A stretch of 64,000 nt of DNA from Rhea pennata (lineage: Eukaryota; Chordata; Aves; Rheiformes; Rheidae): assembly GCF_028389875.1 (NCBI RefSeq), contig NC_084668.1, forward strand, positions 22,559,493-22,623,492, in the 5' to 3' direction. A program made the position numbers and the translations under genes. Position 1 is the first letter of the stretch. Each line of letters opens with the position of its first letter. The notes under the pieces were generated by a model. That model was given only the letters and a program-made list of their open reading frames with translations. It was not told where the DNA came from and ran no database searches. This document shows, piece after piece, positions 26,405 through 39,315 of the stretch.

Positions 26405-26490
26405 TGCACAGCTAGCACGAGCCAGACCAAAGGTCTGTTTAACCTGGGAGTCTGTTTTCCAGTAACAGATGCATAAGGAAAATGGATTAA
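26405..26490. repeat. Probable ancient amniote interspersed repeat fragment
   Basis: The string around GACCAAAGGTCTGTTTAACC followed by GGGAGTCTGTTTTCC resembles the common amniote repeat motif 'gaccaaaggtccatctagccca...tcctgt' seen in LINE/SINE tails. It is diverged and short, so the family assignment is uncertain. Confidence 0.4.
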
Positions 26491-27039
26491 AAACAAGGCA
26501 TATATGAAACAGGTATTACCCTTGGCAAGGCCTCCCAGCTTCTGGGGAGCAGCGCTTCAGAAACTTCCAGAGCTAGAATTGCATTTGGTTTGTTGTGTTT
26601 AACAGTCAGAAATAGCTCAGTCCTTCATCAATTTGTGTTGTCCCTTTATGAATGGATTTATACACTGCAGCCCCACAGCTTCTGATAGCTATTTGCACTG
26701 CTGAATGATACACTGTGTGAAAAGTAATGTTGGTTTCACATCCGTTTCAGTTTTTGCTGGATGCCCCTTAGCACTGTGGAATTGTGAATAATGATGCCTT
26801 TTTGCATTCTCCAGGCCAGTCACGACTCAGTGGAGCTCTGCACACCCCTCAGAGCAGGTCGTCGCAGGTGGCCACGGCCCGCTCTGGTTCGCCTCTCCGG
26901 CCAGCTGCGCAGTGCCAGCAGCCCTCTGCCGCAGGGCTCACTGTATCCTTCCCCAGGGCAGCGGGCTGGCACTGGGGGCCGGGCACCTGCTCTATTTGGG
27001 CCCCAAACCCTCCCATAAGACCCACTTTGGCCCCAGGCT

Positions 27040-27460
27040 CTCTCCTGTACATCCCTCTGGCAGGCGCTGGCCGCCAGCTGCGCCCCGTCCTTCCCCAGCG
27101 GGGCCCAGCCCAGCCCGCGCCGGGGGGCAGCGGCGGCGGCAGCACCGGCACCGCCTGGCCCCCGCCGCCCTCGCACGGGTGCCGCCGGGGCCCGCCGGGC
27201 CCTTTGGCTGCGCGCGGCGTTGCGAGCCGGCCCGCTTTCCCCGCCGGCCCGGCCCGGCCCGCCGTCGCCATGGCCGCGCGGGGCCGCCCCGGCTGCCCGC
27301 TCCTTCGGGCGCCGCCACCTCGGGCCCGCGCAGCGCCGCCGGGGCCGCCTGCGCCGGGGCCCCGCGAGGTGAGAGATCCCCGGGCTGCTCCCGCCGCCGG
27401 GGCGCCTCGGCCCCCGGCTTAGGGTTAGCAGCGTTCCGGCAGCTGCGGCTGGGCGTTTGT
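27040..27460. promoter_or_regulatory. ERICH2: CpG-island promoter of ERICH2
   Basis: A sharp CpG-rich island of about 400 bp flanked by AT-rich DNA, centred on the first coding exon of ERICH2. No TATA box is visible, so a dispersed CpG-type promoter is likely, with transcription starting somewhere in 27050-27260. Confidence 0.65.
27270..27368 (+). CDS. ERICH2: ERICH2 coding exon 1
   Basis: 33 codons from a GCCATGG start to a CGCGAG|GTGAGA donor, phase 0. The start was chosen for its Kozak context inside the CpG island. The frame stays open upstream to another ATG at 26784, so a longer N-terminus is possible. Confidence 0.6.
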
Positions 27461-30400
27461 AACGGGAACCATGGTGTCAAGCCGAGCTGTTGGCTGTTCC
27501 ATTGCCCGAAGTGCTAAAAGCGTGCTGATTTCAGATCAGCTCTCCCCTTTTCTGCGGATACGGTCTGCTCTTGGGTAGACAGGAGTTTTCAAGACCTAGC
27601 AGCAGAAATCTGATGGAAATGTTGGGCATATTGCAGTTCGCTTTGCAGCAAATAGAAACTCATTCAACTGAATTGTATATCCAAGTCCGGGTAGTTATAG
27701 ATACCCGTACAGAAGCTGCTAATCAGCTATGCTGTGCTGCCATCATTATATCAGTGGCCTCTCCCATGCATTGTCAGAAGAGTAAATAGTATAATGTCTG
27801 GGGTCAGTAAGTCTAAATTTCTGCCACTTCCTCAGCTGGTAGCACGGGCATTCTTCTCCCCCTGCCTGGGTTTTGCTTGTCACATTACTCAACTGTAAGA
27901 TCCATGTTATTGATGAAACTTGCTACTCAAGATCTATTTCTGCTCCTAATTAAGTCAAAGGAAAAACTTTCTCTGACTCTTAAGGGAGCGGGGGCTGGCC
28001 CTTCCGTGGAATTCAAACATAAAATATCATGCTTCCCTGACAGCTGTGTGCCTTCTGTAGGAAAGGCCAAAGCCCAGCAACTGAAATATAGCTTGCTGTG
28101 ACTGCTTCAAAGTGAGATAGCAGAATGGAGAAAACATTTACAAATGCCAACTCTGGCAAGGAGAGCAAGGAGACATTGGTCTGTTGCTTTCAAGGATGCA
28201 CGGCTACTGCATGTTGAGGAATTCTCCTTTTTGTTGTTGAGCTTCTGATCTGTATGCTATAGGAAAAATATATGTATCCTTAATACCAGTCACAAAACAG
28301 ATAGATTTATTTTTGACCCAGAGAAGTTGCAGATCTTTCTGTTGAATGTTCTTAACTTTTTTGGCATATGGAAACTGTGTCATAGCCTAAGATTAAAGAA
28401 AAACCAAATGATTCCACTTACAGGAGCTGTCAGATAACTCTGCAGTAGATATTAGAGTGAATGTAGACACTAAATTTGTTTAAAAAATTAGATACTTAAT
28501 TATTTGTTATTGTTGTTTTTTTAATTATTTTTTCAGGTTTTTGGAATGCCAGAAGTGATCATTCCAGAAGGTATCTTCTTATGAGCTCTCTGTGACTACA
28601 GATAACTTCATTTTTTAATGTGAAGAGTTTATAGTTTCCAAGCCTTTTCTTAAGATAGTGGCAAGTATGTTCATTATTAAGATTATTATGACAGCCTAAG
28701 TGTGCATATTTTAGTATCTAATATTTTATTTTTTATCTTAGGAGTCTGTTCAGCTTTTTAAGAAGTACTAATATTTATACCTTGTCTTTTGTGTGACCAA
28801 GCACACTCTGTTTTAAACTAATAATGACATTGTAGTGTAAATCTGTCTCTCTGTTTTTACTGCGTAGACTGTGTCGTTGACATCTCCACTTGTGAAAAAT
28901 TGCACTGACAGTAGTTCCCTACTTGAAATCTCTGTCAGGAGAACAAGTGTGTGTTCCCTCTCATGTCCCAAATGAAAACTGAAGTTTTTTCAACACCTCT
29001 TTCCAAAACCTCTCTCCTATGTTAAAAATATAAACAACAGTTTTAAAACTTTAAAAGTATTTTGCATGGTTTATTTCTTCTTAAATTATGCGGCTATATA
29101 CAGTATATATAGCATATTTTAAACATTCATTATTTAACAAAAAAAAAAGTTTTTTTCCGTTCACTAGTCTAAAGTTTATAATAGCTTGTCTGTGTTTGTT
29201 TACAAAATTATCACTTTTTAAATTAAGAAAACTTATCCATATACTACGTAAAAAAAAAAAAAAAAAAATCCCTGCCTTAGCAATTCAGCGTGCACTAGAT
29301 ACTCAGTAGTACACATCTTCTTACATTGTCCTCTATACAGCTGTCATGTACTGCAAGCCATTCATGGTTAGTGATTCTAGTTAGTATTCTTATGGAGATG
29401 TCTCTCCACAGTACTACAGTGAGTAGGTTAGAGTATCTAAACTACTTGTTTCTCCGTCAGTTTTTAAATTTGATTTACTTACAAGGAGAATGTTAGCTAG
29501 CTAATAGTCCAAACTCCTGGAAAAATGTAGACCTTCCAGATTTTAGCAGGCTAATATAATTCTCATTTGTCTATCCTGCTGTATATTAAATCTTATATAC
29601 CTTAAAATTATTATTTCAAGGACATCTGATTACGTAGTTCTTTTTTGTTTTTAGTAGCTTAAGTTTTCAGATGTTCCAAGATTCCAAAATAGCTTTTTAT
29701 TTTTTATTCATTCCTTACTTTATAACAAGGAAACATCATAACTGTTGGATTCTCTGCAAAGATTCTACTTATCTTCTTGTCCTACTAAGAAAAAGAATAT
29801 TAACCAACGTATGAGCTTTATCTTTTGGCTTTGGAATGGGACAATGGGTTCTTTAAATTTCCATCTAGAAAGCTGTGAGATATCAACAATATGACTCTTG
29901 GCTTAAATGTCTCATTAAAGGGAGTAATAACATCAAGCAATATTTCATTGTATATTCTTCTATACTTCAGTGAGAATTAGCTCTGATTTTTGTAAGAAAC
30001 TTGGACTTAACATTTGCTCCAAAGAGGAATGTTACTGAATGAACTGAACAGAATACTGTGGGATTTTTTGAAAGGAAGAAGAGTAGGAATGGAATACCAC
30101 TTAAAGCTTTTAAACTACAATTTACTATAGCTATGCAAGGCTGTGTGAACATGTAAAGATTGTCATAGTTGCACATTAGCCTTTTGCATTCTTATATGTT
30201 ATTTTTACCAACCCTACTCTATATAAATGGGCCTGAATGCTCACACAAACACATATGTAGACTATTCTAAAATTTTTAAACATGATTTTGTATTAAATGC
30301 AGTGTGCAACAGGGATCTTTACTGAACATCTAACAATGCTAGGAATAAAATCACATGATAATGTTTCTAATACATTTTAAAGTATGATGTCTTAGCATGT

Positions 30401-33400
30401 GACAATTGGGGTGGTGATTCAGTTTTTTACTACCATTTCAGGTGGGTTTTTTTGTCTTACACAGTATTTTTATATGATCTAGAATTATCTTAAAGCCCAA
30501 TCTATTTTTAAATAGATGAAAACTTTAACAGCTAAGCTTCTTGTGATAAAGAAGCTTTACTAAGCTTCTTGTGATAAACTACTTAAAAATGAAAATTGTA
30601 AGAAAATATGATCTATTATTTGTGATAGTGCTAACTATACCATGTTTGCTGTTTAGATGGACTTACCCTAGAGACCTCCATAACAATATCAAGGTAAGAA
30701 AAGAAAGATTCATCTTGATGCCAGAAGTTCCTTCTAGAGAAGGCTTTTGTGCAATGAAACTGTAAGAAGACATCAGTTATACTGACCTGGGGATGCCTGG
30801 TGGTGGATGAAGTTAAGGGATATTTTAATGGCCACTACAGTCACTGTTTGTTGGTAGATTTTTTTCCCCCCTGATTTTGTGTTAGGAAGTTATTGAAATG
30901 AGTTTTCACATAGTGATATGCAGCAATATATTATCTTTGAGGTAAAAATGTTCCTGCTTTAGGTTTTGGTAATTCATGTCTAAAACCTAGAGCATATAAA
31001 ATAAATTGTTTTATTTGTTTACTGTGATTTGCAGGGATACTGCTTAATGACAAGGTTACATTGACCTATCATTTCATGCATCAGTGCTTCTTCTATTGCA
31101 CTGATTTGATCAAGCCTAGTGGATAAAAGAGGAGCAATCCTCCCAGTGGATCAAATTAGAATTATAATAAAAAGTGCACATACTGAAGGGCAGGATAAGT
31201 TAAGTATGTTACTTAATGGTGTTTGACATTGTATTTTGCAAACCAAATAAATTTTCTAGCAACTTTCTTTGTAAATATTTGTTCAAACTTCATATTCAAA
31301 TTTTGTATTTGATTTTATGTAGGTGTATTAGTGATGCTGTAATTACAGTTGAGGGAAAAATGTAATATTTCAGCTAGTGGAGGCTTTTTTAGGTTAGGTA
31401 CTTATCAAAGTGCAATAAACCATTTGGCTTTGAATTCACAAAAACTTCCTCTCTTTGCAGTACAACTTCAGAGACTGCCATCGCTCCTTAAACTGAAGAA
31501 CTTCCTATTTTTCCATTGTCATAAAATGTCACATAATTCACAAAATTACAAAATCCTAGCGTCACTGGAGCTGGAAGGGACCACTGGAGATCATCTGGTC
31601 CAATACCCCTGCTCAAGCAGATTCACCTGGATCAGGTTGCCCAGGACTGTGTTGGATTTTGAATATCTCTAAGGGTGGAGACCCCACAACATTTCTGGGC
31701 AACCTATTCCAGTGCAATTCATCATAGCTGCCTTGTCTGGGACCAGTCAGTCAGAGAAGGGACTGCATGGCCTATAGCCTGCTTGTACTTCTAGAGCACT
31801 CTTGTTCCCACTTCTCCCTGAATGGCAAAAACACTTCAGTGAATGAGGAGCTGTACACTCTCTATGTGCTCCTAGATGAATTTTACACTGCTCTTACCTA
31901 AGGTATGGGCCACGTTACCTGCCTTATGTAAAGCATGAAATAACTATTGTAGACTAAAACATGTGGTTTTAATAAGATGCAGAAAATATCTGTAAATGGC
32001 TCAAGAGTGGGATATGTGGAAATTACAAAAGAGAAGCTTAATTTTGTGTTTCTTTAGTGATGAAAAGAAGAATATGCATTAGACACATTAAGTCATTTTA
32101 TGTTTGTTCTGAGTTGCTCTGTTGTGGTGATCCATTAGTACTACATAATCAGTCTGTACTGATGAAGGTTTGCTGATACTGGAAAGTGGAGGCTCTCGGA
32201 AACACTAATTAGGAATTCTAGCACCTTGTAAATACTACAGAGAGTAATAGCAGCATTCATTTGGCTTGCTTACTAAAGAATCCACTGAGAAATATATTTA
32301 TGCACATATTTAAGTTTCAGTGATCTCAATAGGATGTAAGAATGTGCCACAGTTCTTTACATAAAAGAGTAAAAAGTAAGCACGTGCTGAAATGATTTGC
32401 AGGACAGTTTTCTTCTAATGGAGATGAAGGCCTAGGGAAGAAGCCTAAATCAAGAGCTTATACAAACACTAGGAAATTCCTGATTCACTTTCTTTATTCT
32501 TTTAAGTTTTTTGAGTTAGCTATTAAGTCTTGATTAATAAATTGCTTCAGTAACTGTAGATAAGCAAAAATATGGAGTTAAATATTATATTAAAAAATTA
32601 AGAGATTAACAAAAATTTATTTTCTATTTATTTTGATGTTTCATGTCTACCTGTACAAACTGTGGTAGCCTAGTGTTCAGAAAGTTATTTATGCAGTGAA
32701 TTTTTATTATCTATTAGGCACAATTGTTTAAAAAGGACAGCCGCCAAGAAGGTAAGCATCAACTTACTCTAGGATTAAATATACACGTCCTTTATGGACA
32801 ATAAATTTGTTAATTTCTTATTTAGCTATTGTGCTGGATGATGTTTTAAATCCCATTGCTCTGAATATTCATACAGATGATAAAATGATGCCAAAGTTTC
32901 AGTTTGTATCTTTGTGTGAATTTGTGTTGAAATTACTGCAAATTTTCACTGCCTTAGGAATTTTGCTAATACAGTATGATTAATAGAAAATCAATGCTTT
33001 TTAAAGTTGTTGTTTCTATTTTAGGAACAAAGAGATAGACAAAATGGAAAATTACATATTTGGAAGGCCAAAAGGTAAATTATTTAACAAATTCTAACCT
33101 TTGAAACAACACTTGCTTTAAAATACTTAAAATAATCAAGAAAATTTAAGTAAGCACATATCTGAGCAATTTGGTAATACTTATTTGAGATATGACTTTT
33201 TGTATTGTAAATAAAATGTAGATGGGGGGAGTAGATCATACCTCTTCAAGTGAAAGAAATCTTAGAGATGAGGAACAAAATTTGCATCAGGTGAACCAAA
33301 ATGCAAAACAGATGTTTTGTATTTGTTTTCTAGAAGAAGCGGTAATTGAACCAATCCAAGCAGTACCACGGTAAGAGGATGTCTTTGGTTTTGCAGCTGA

Positions 33401-36400
33401 TCTATTACATGCCTTTTTAAGCAATTAGAGTTCAATAATGCAATCATTTGTCACCCAATTAATTTTGAAAGACTGAAAATACATGGATTAACACTTTAAC
33501 CTGTGGTTCACTTGTCACCATTGTTATTTAGATCCAATAAAAAATAACTGTTAACAATATGGTGCAAGATGCATTATAGAAACTTGAGTATCTTTATGCT
33601 CTGTGATATTGACTGCTCATTTGATTTTTTTTGTTTTCATTTATAACTACTACTAAGGATAAATAATAGCAATGTGGTTTTTGTTTTGTGTAGGATTCAT
33701 GAGTACATTATGATTAGAAACATTAATTGAGAAAATTATTGGTACAGTGTTTTTCCAGGACTTATCCTATGCCCCTGATGTTAACAGAAACTTTGCCGTG
33801 ATCTTTAATGTGTGCGAGTTCTAGCTCTACAATATCTTCACAGTTTTGAAAACCATGAGCACTGAAACTAAAGTTCTCACAAGTTTAAGAGAAAGCTATG
33901 GATTTACCAAAATAAACAAATTGCTATACTTTTTTGTAGCACTGATCTTGAAGTCATGAAATACTGTTATTTCAATGGTTCAAAATCATGATTTGTGACT
34001 AGATTCTATTCACAGGGAGAGGCAGTATAAAGGCAATTGCAATATGGAAAGTGTACTGAGAGCTTATTTCTAGAATTTCTAATCTGAATATATAAACATA
34101 GTACATGCTAACTCCCTCTGGAAGTCATGTTGCCCAAAGTCCTACTCAAAGTACATTTCTCAGGGCCTCATCCAGTTGAGTACTGAATATCTCCAAGGAC
34201 TGAGATTTTGCAGCTTCATTGAGCAACCTGTTCTGATGTTTGGCTGCCTTCATGGCAAAATTCTTGCCCCTTTTTTTGGCAACCAAAATACCTAACCAAC
34301 TGAAATACTTTTATTATTATTATTATTGAGTTTATCTGAAATTTTGGTCCTTCATGCTTCTCCATAACTCTCATAATACGGTATTTTGCATTTATATGTT
34401 GTATTCATAAACTCAGCTTTAGTTACCAGGTTGGAAACTCATTTGTGCTAATGTAAACTTGAAATAAGGCTAAGGGCTTCAGTGGTATACATCTAGTATA
34501 ATGCTAATAATAAATGTGACTGTTCGGCCACCTCCTAAAGGGAAGCCTCTTTGTTTCTGTATGGGTGTGTGTATATATATATATATAATATATATGTATT
34601 TGTGTGTGTATGTGTATATAGGTATAGTCGCAGAATTCAATGTATATACATGCATAATTGATTAAAAAGTAGGAATATTAGCTCTAGAAAAGCAAGAAGT
34701 ATATTCTTTATCATTCAGCTGTGGTACAGGAAGATTACTCAATTGTAGTGTTTACTAAATTAACACATATTCCAATCTCAAGTAATTATTTCGTTGCCTC
34801 TCTGTTTGTTGAAGTTTAAACTTGCTTACTCAAGCAAGGAATTTCTGTGTCCCTTAAGACTGCAGACCTAAAATATAGGAACATCCTTCCTGCAATCCAG
34901 GTGCAGTAGTAAGTAATACTTCACTATTAAAACAGAAGGGTGCATAGTGAATACGATATCATGCAGCCCACTACTATTGAATATATTCATTAATACTGCA
35001 TAGAGTAAAGAGCTGGCTATTACATTCGTGTGGCTTTTCAGGCAAGTTTAAAACTCTAGTGAGTTTTAAGCATATTCTGGACCAAAAAATATAGTTTGCC
35101 TATTGTGTAATGTGAAGCAATGCAAGTGCTTTACTAAAGCTGTGACATATGCTGCCTTTCTGTCCACAAGCCCTGCTACCTTGCACTGTTTGGGTGCTGC
35201 TCAAGGGGTCCCAAACTTGAGTTTGCTCAGGTACTACACTGAAGAATGGGCTGAAAGATGTTAAACATGTAACAAAGCAGCACAAAGAAATGTGTCCAGG
35301 AGAAAGCAAACCTGCAGTACCATTTTTTTCTCTTACATGTAGCCAACAGTAGCAGCAGTTCTGCTCTGGGCTGTAGGTGGCACCAAAGGAAACTTTCAAC
35401 TATACAGGCAACTCCTCTTCCAGAGATAAAACTGTGATTCAAATGTTTTTGCGTGCCACTTTGAAATAGCATACGCTTGTGGGGTGGGCACTATTACGCA
35501 AAAACTCTGAGGTGGTTATTAAACTCTTAACATATTTACTTCTGTCTGTATGATTTGTTCACGCTGCTGATGATTTGATGTTTGTGGAACCTACTGAGGA
35601 TAGTGATCCATTTGTAATCCAGTGATAAATGAGGGAATTTAAGGCTCAATATACAGAAGAAGTGTTCCTTATACTTTAACATAGTATCTGTATATACTCA
35701 GTGTTTGAAAAGTAATTTCAATTTCAATGATTTAAATATGTTTCGGTGTCATTCTCGACTATCAAAAAGAAAAGGCAAATATCTGTGAGTTATAAACAAG
35801 AAAGTTTAAGAAAGCCAATTAAACTGCTGAGAGCTGCACAATCAATAAGTGTGATTCCCACTGTTTTCACCAGTTAATATGCATCAAGGAATAGGATGAC
35901 CCCACAACAGCAGAGGGGTACTTACTGTGTGAGAGAGAAATTTGACCTGGCTTTCTGTGTCACAAACTATATTTATGTGAAAAAAAAATGCAACATTGTC
36001 TTGGGACTCATGCTCGAATCATAACCTTTTTTTTGCCATGGGACAGAGTGGCAGCTCGCTAACTTTGTTCAGTAAAAGCTGAAGAACATTGTATTTTTAT
36101 TGTAAGGTTATAATTGCATTAGGCAGAATACATTTTCTCTTTGTGGAAAATTGTTACTTTGAAGGTGTACTGTTAAGGTGAGTTGGGATTTGGACCTGAA
36201 GTGGTAAACAATGGTGTCTCCCCTACAAAACAAGTCTCTGAAATATCCATTGAAAAAATAGGTCTAATTTCATCCCTCTGTGTATTTTTGATAAAAGTAC
36301 TCTGTAAGTATTACCATTAAGCTTTTTAAATAGGTCTTTAATCCTTTGAACAATCTTGGCAGTGGCCAGTTCCTTTCCATGGTTAGTCAGTGGGAGGTCT

Positions 36401-39284
36401 GTCAACAGGAGATTGGTTTTGACCATTGGGAGGCACCGACTTTTGTGGCCTCCTTCAGCAGTTCACAACTACAGTCTTGAACTGCAAGCTGCCAGGATGT
36501 GTGAGGAACTAAATATTATCCCAGCTTGACTTTCTGATACGTGGTGGATGCCCCAAAGAGACCAGTAGCATAGATCAGGCAGCTGCAGTCAGCATGATCT
36601 GCCGTTGCCTAGGGAGAACACAAACAGAATGGGGGAAAAGAGAATCTTGGGCAGCCAGAGAAAACAAGTTTCAAGCTGTATGGTTTTGTCTCCTGGATAT
36701 GACTTCAAAAATAAAGGCACTCTAAAATTTGGAGATATTGTAAAACCTTTATTTTTTTCTCAGTGAGGCCAACTTTGATCTGAGTTGTCACCGAATTAAT
36801 GAGGAAGAAAAAAATTGTTTCATCATATTCTTTGTAGCACTTGCGTAATGGCAGAAAACATATTAAAATGTGAGATAAAGTTTATTTTTCTGCGTAGAAA
36901 ACAGGAAGGAGAGTGATAGCAGGCTATATGACTGCTCCTTTCTGGTACTTTGTATAGTGAGTTACTAATGCATCACATAATGTCTAGAATGACTGTTTTG
37001 TCCTTCAGTAAGTATTTGTTTATTTTTCAAGCAACCCATTCTTCTTTGAAGAATTTATGTTTAGTATATGGTTATCACCAGTCAGTATATTACTTTGCTG
37101 GCTGTAAAACCTCATTAGAGATCAGTTCACTCTGGTGAAACATGCTGTCATTTTTATAATTTCTGATATTTACATGCTTGTTTGTTTTTTCTATTATTTT
37201 TCTCACTACTGGAAATATTTATGCATTATGTAGATGGGATGTTTCATCTAAAATTGAGAAAAATAAGAATTTGTCCAGCAGTCTTCCCCAGACTGCACAA
37301 GGAACTACAGGTAAGATTTGTATTTGCTTCAAGTTATCAATAGTTTGTGGTATGGCTGATTGAGTAAGACTGTTATGATTTAGTTGGTTTATCTTAGGTT
37401 TCATAAGCAACTTGTTGCGCAGATCAGTTGTGCAAAAGAAATTCTTCTCCTAAGGTCCAAATTTGCTGACTTGGTACTTGTTTGTGTTTGGTTTTATTGA
37501 GAAATCTTCATACCTGGGATCAGTGCTTATCTTTGTAAAGCATTTGCCTGTATACACGCTTCAAAATATGGGAATAATGTTTTTCAGTTCTGTTATCTCC
37601 TGAATTTAGTTCTGTAGAAAACATTTGATTATACTAATGAAAAAAACCCGCTAGTTTTTACCAGTGTATTACGGAATTCTGTGAATACATGGTTGATGCC
37701 CTCTAGTCAAATTGAAATGGGACTAACAACCGATGGCTGGAATGTTACAGGATAACTTCTGCCAAAATAAAGTTCTTGCCTTCTGAAGCTGCAGAGTCTG
37801 AAATTCTGGTTGCATAAATAACCTTGTGTGGCAGACAAGAAAATTGGACAAGTGTAAAGAAACGCTGCAGAGGAATGTAGTCAAAGCCTTATTTATATCT
37901 AAACAGGCTATAGAAATAAATTACAGGTGTGGGTTTTTTTGTCCCCCCACCCCCCGTTGGAATGTATATGTCTATGTATAGAACCAGCCTGGGTCGTTTT
38001 GTCTCCTTCTGGTTTTTATTTTTGACAGAAATGTAAAGATCAGTTATTAAAACCATCCTATGTTAAGAAATGAAAAGTCAGGGAACCTAGACATCAATGA
38101 CTGTTTGAAGCGAAATATACTCTGAATTCTTGTTAATTCTCCATGCAAGTGTCTTTTTAAAGAGTTTACTTGTTCTTTCTTTCTTTTTCTTTTTATTTCC
38201 CCCCCAAATTTTTCATTTTGACATTAATGACAGATAAATAGCCACACTGGTAGTGGTGCTTAGGTAGACTTAGATTCCTAAAGAGGGTCCCTTGTAATTC
38301 AACATGCTGAGCTAGGAAGCCCCCTAAGCTAGCACACTGGAAATATGGATTTGGTAGACATAATTTAAGTATCCTCAAAAGAGTTTCCATTCTGAGCCTT
38401 TTCCAACAGCTAGGCACCCAGCTTTCTCTCATCACAGCGGAAAAAAATTGAATAAGGGTGTTATTTCCCCTTTCCCTGAAATCTGAGTAGTTACACTGAC
38501 TGAGGTTTTCAGAAACTCCAGTTCAGTACTCTTGCCTGTGAGTATTTAAACCCCAGTTTCCACTGCTTGAAAAAATACGCTCTCATCACCAAATTGTATG
38601 CTGTTATGAGTAGAGGCTCTATTGGATGATTTTGCTGCATTTGTTCCTTTTTCCATGGTGTTATTAAATATTCATCATGCCAGGAAGGAAAGAACAAGTG
38701 AGAGAACAACTCTTGCAATAGCGTTTTGGTATTGGAATGAGTTAAAGATGTAGGTAAGGTCTGATGAAGGTGGTAATATCTTTCATTGGACCAACCTCTC
38801 TAATTGATAAAAGTAGACAAATACTAGATACAGAAGCACTTCTTTGGGACTAAAAATAGAAACAGAAGACTTCAGAGCTGAATATAAATTAAGAAGAGCA
38901 ATTCTTATGATGGTCTGAGTTTAATTTGATATCTATTAGTTGGACTGTGAGAAAAGATAGTTGATACTTCTGAAATAGAGGGGATATTAGTAATAGGCAT
39001 TAGTAAGGAGTAGTAAGGTGATTATCTCCTAAGGACAAGATAGAGATAGATCATTTACAGTTTGTTGAAGATGAAGAGCTTAGTGTGTACCTGTTTAAAT
39101 GTGTATTGGAAGAGCATTAGGCTTTTCTTAAAACAAAAATAATTAATTTTTTGAAGTTAGTAAGAATAAAGAATAAAGTGAGTTTAAATTAAAAAAATGT
39201 AGCCTGAAGAGCTTTCATAGGTTTTCTGTACAAGGTAGAGAGGTAGGAACAATTCTTAAAATTTTATGTTTGCGGTTTTTTGGG

Positions 39285-39315
<31 letters not shown>

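Larger units (their letters stand above)
33371..37233 (+). other. ERICH2 intron 5
   Basis: 3.9 kb with the older CR1 fragment, an ATT trinucleotide run at about 34313-34325, and a TA/TG microsatellite at 34567-34620. The 99- and 81-codon minus frames near 35.1-35.5 kb look like chance. Confidence 0.65.

Noticed and set aside
30657-33074. Alternative ERICH2 reading of exon 3 as WTYPRDLHNNIK
   Set aside because: It is open locally, but it forces the exon at 33025 or 33334 into a frame with a stop codon, with or without the 34-nt candidate exon.
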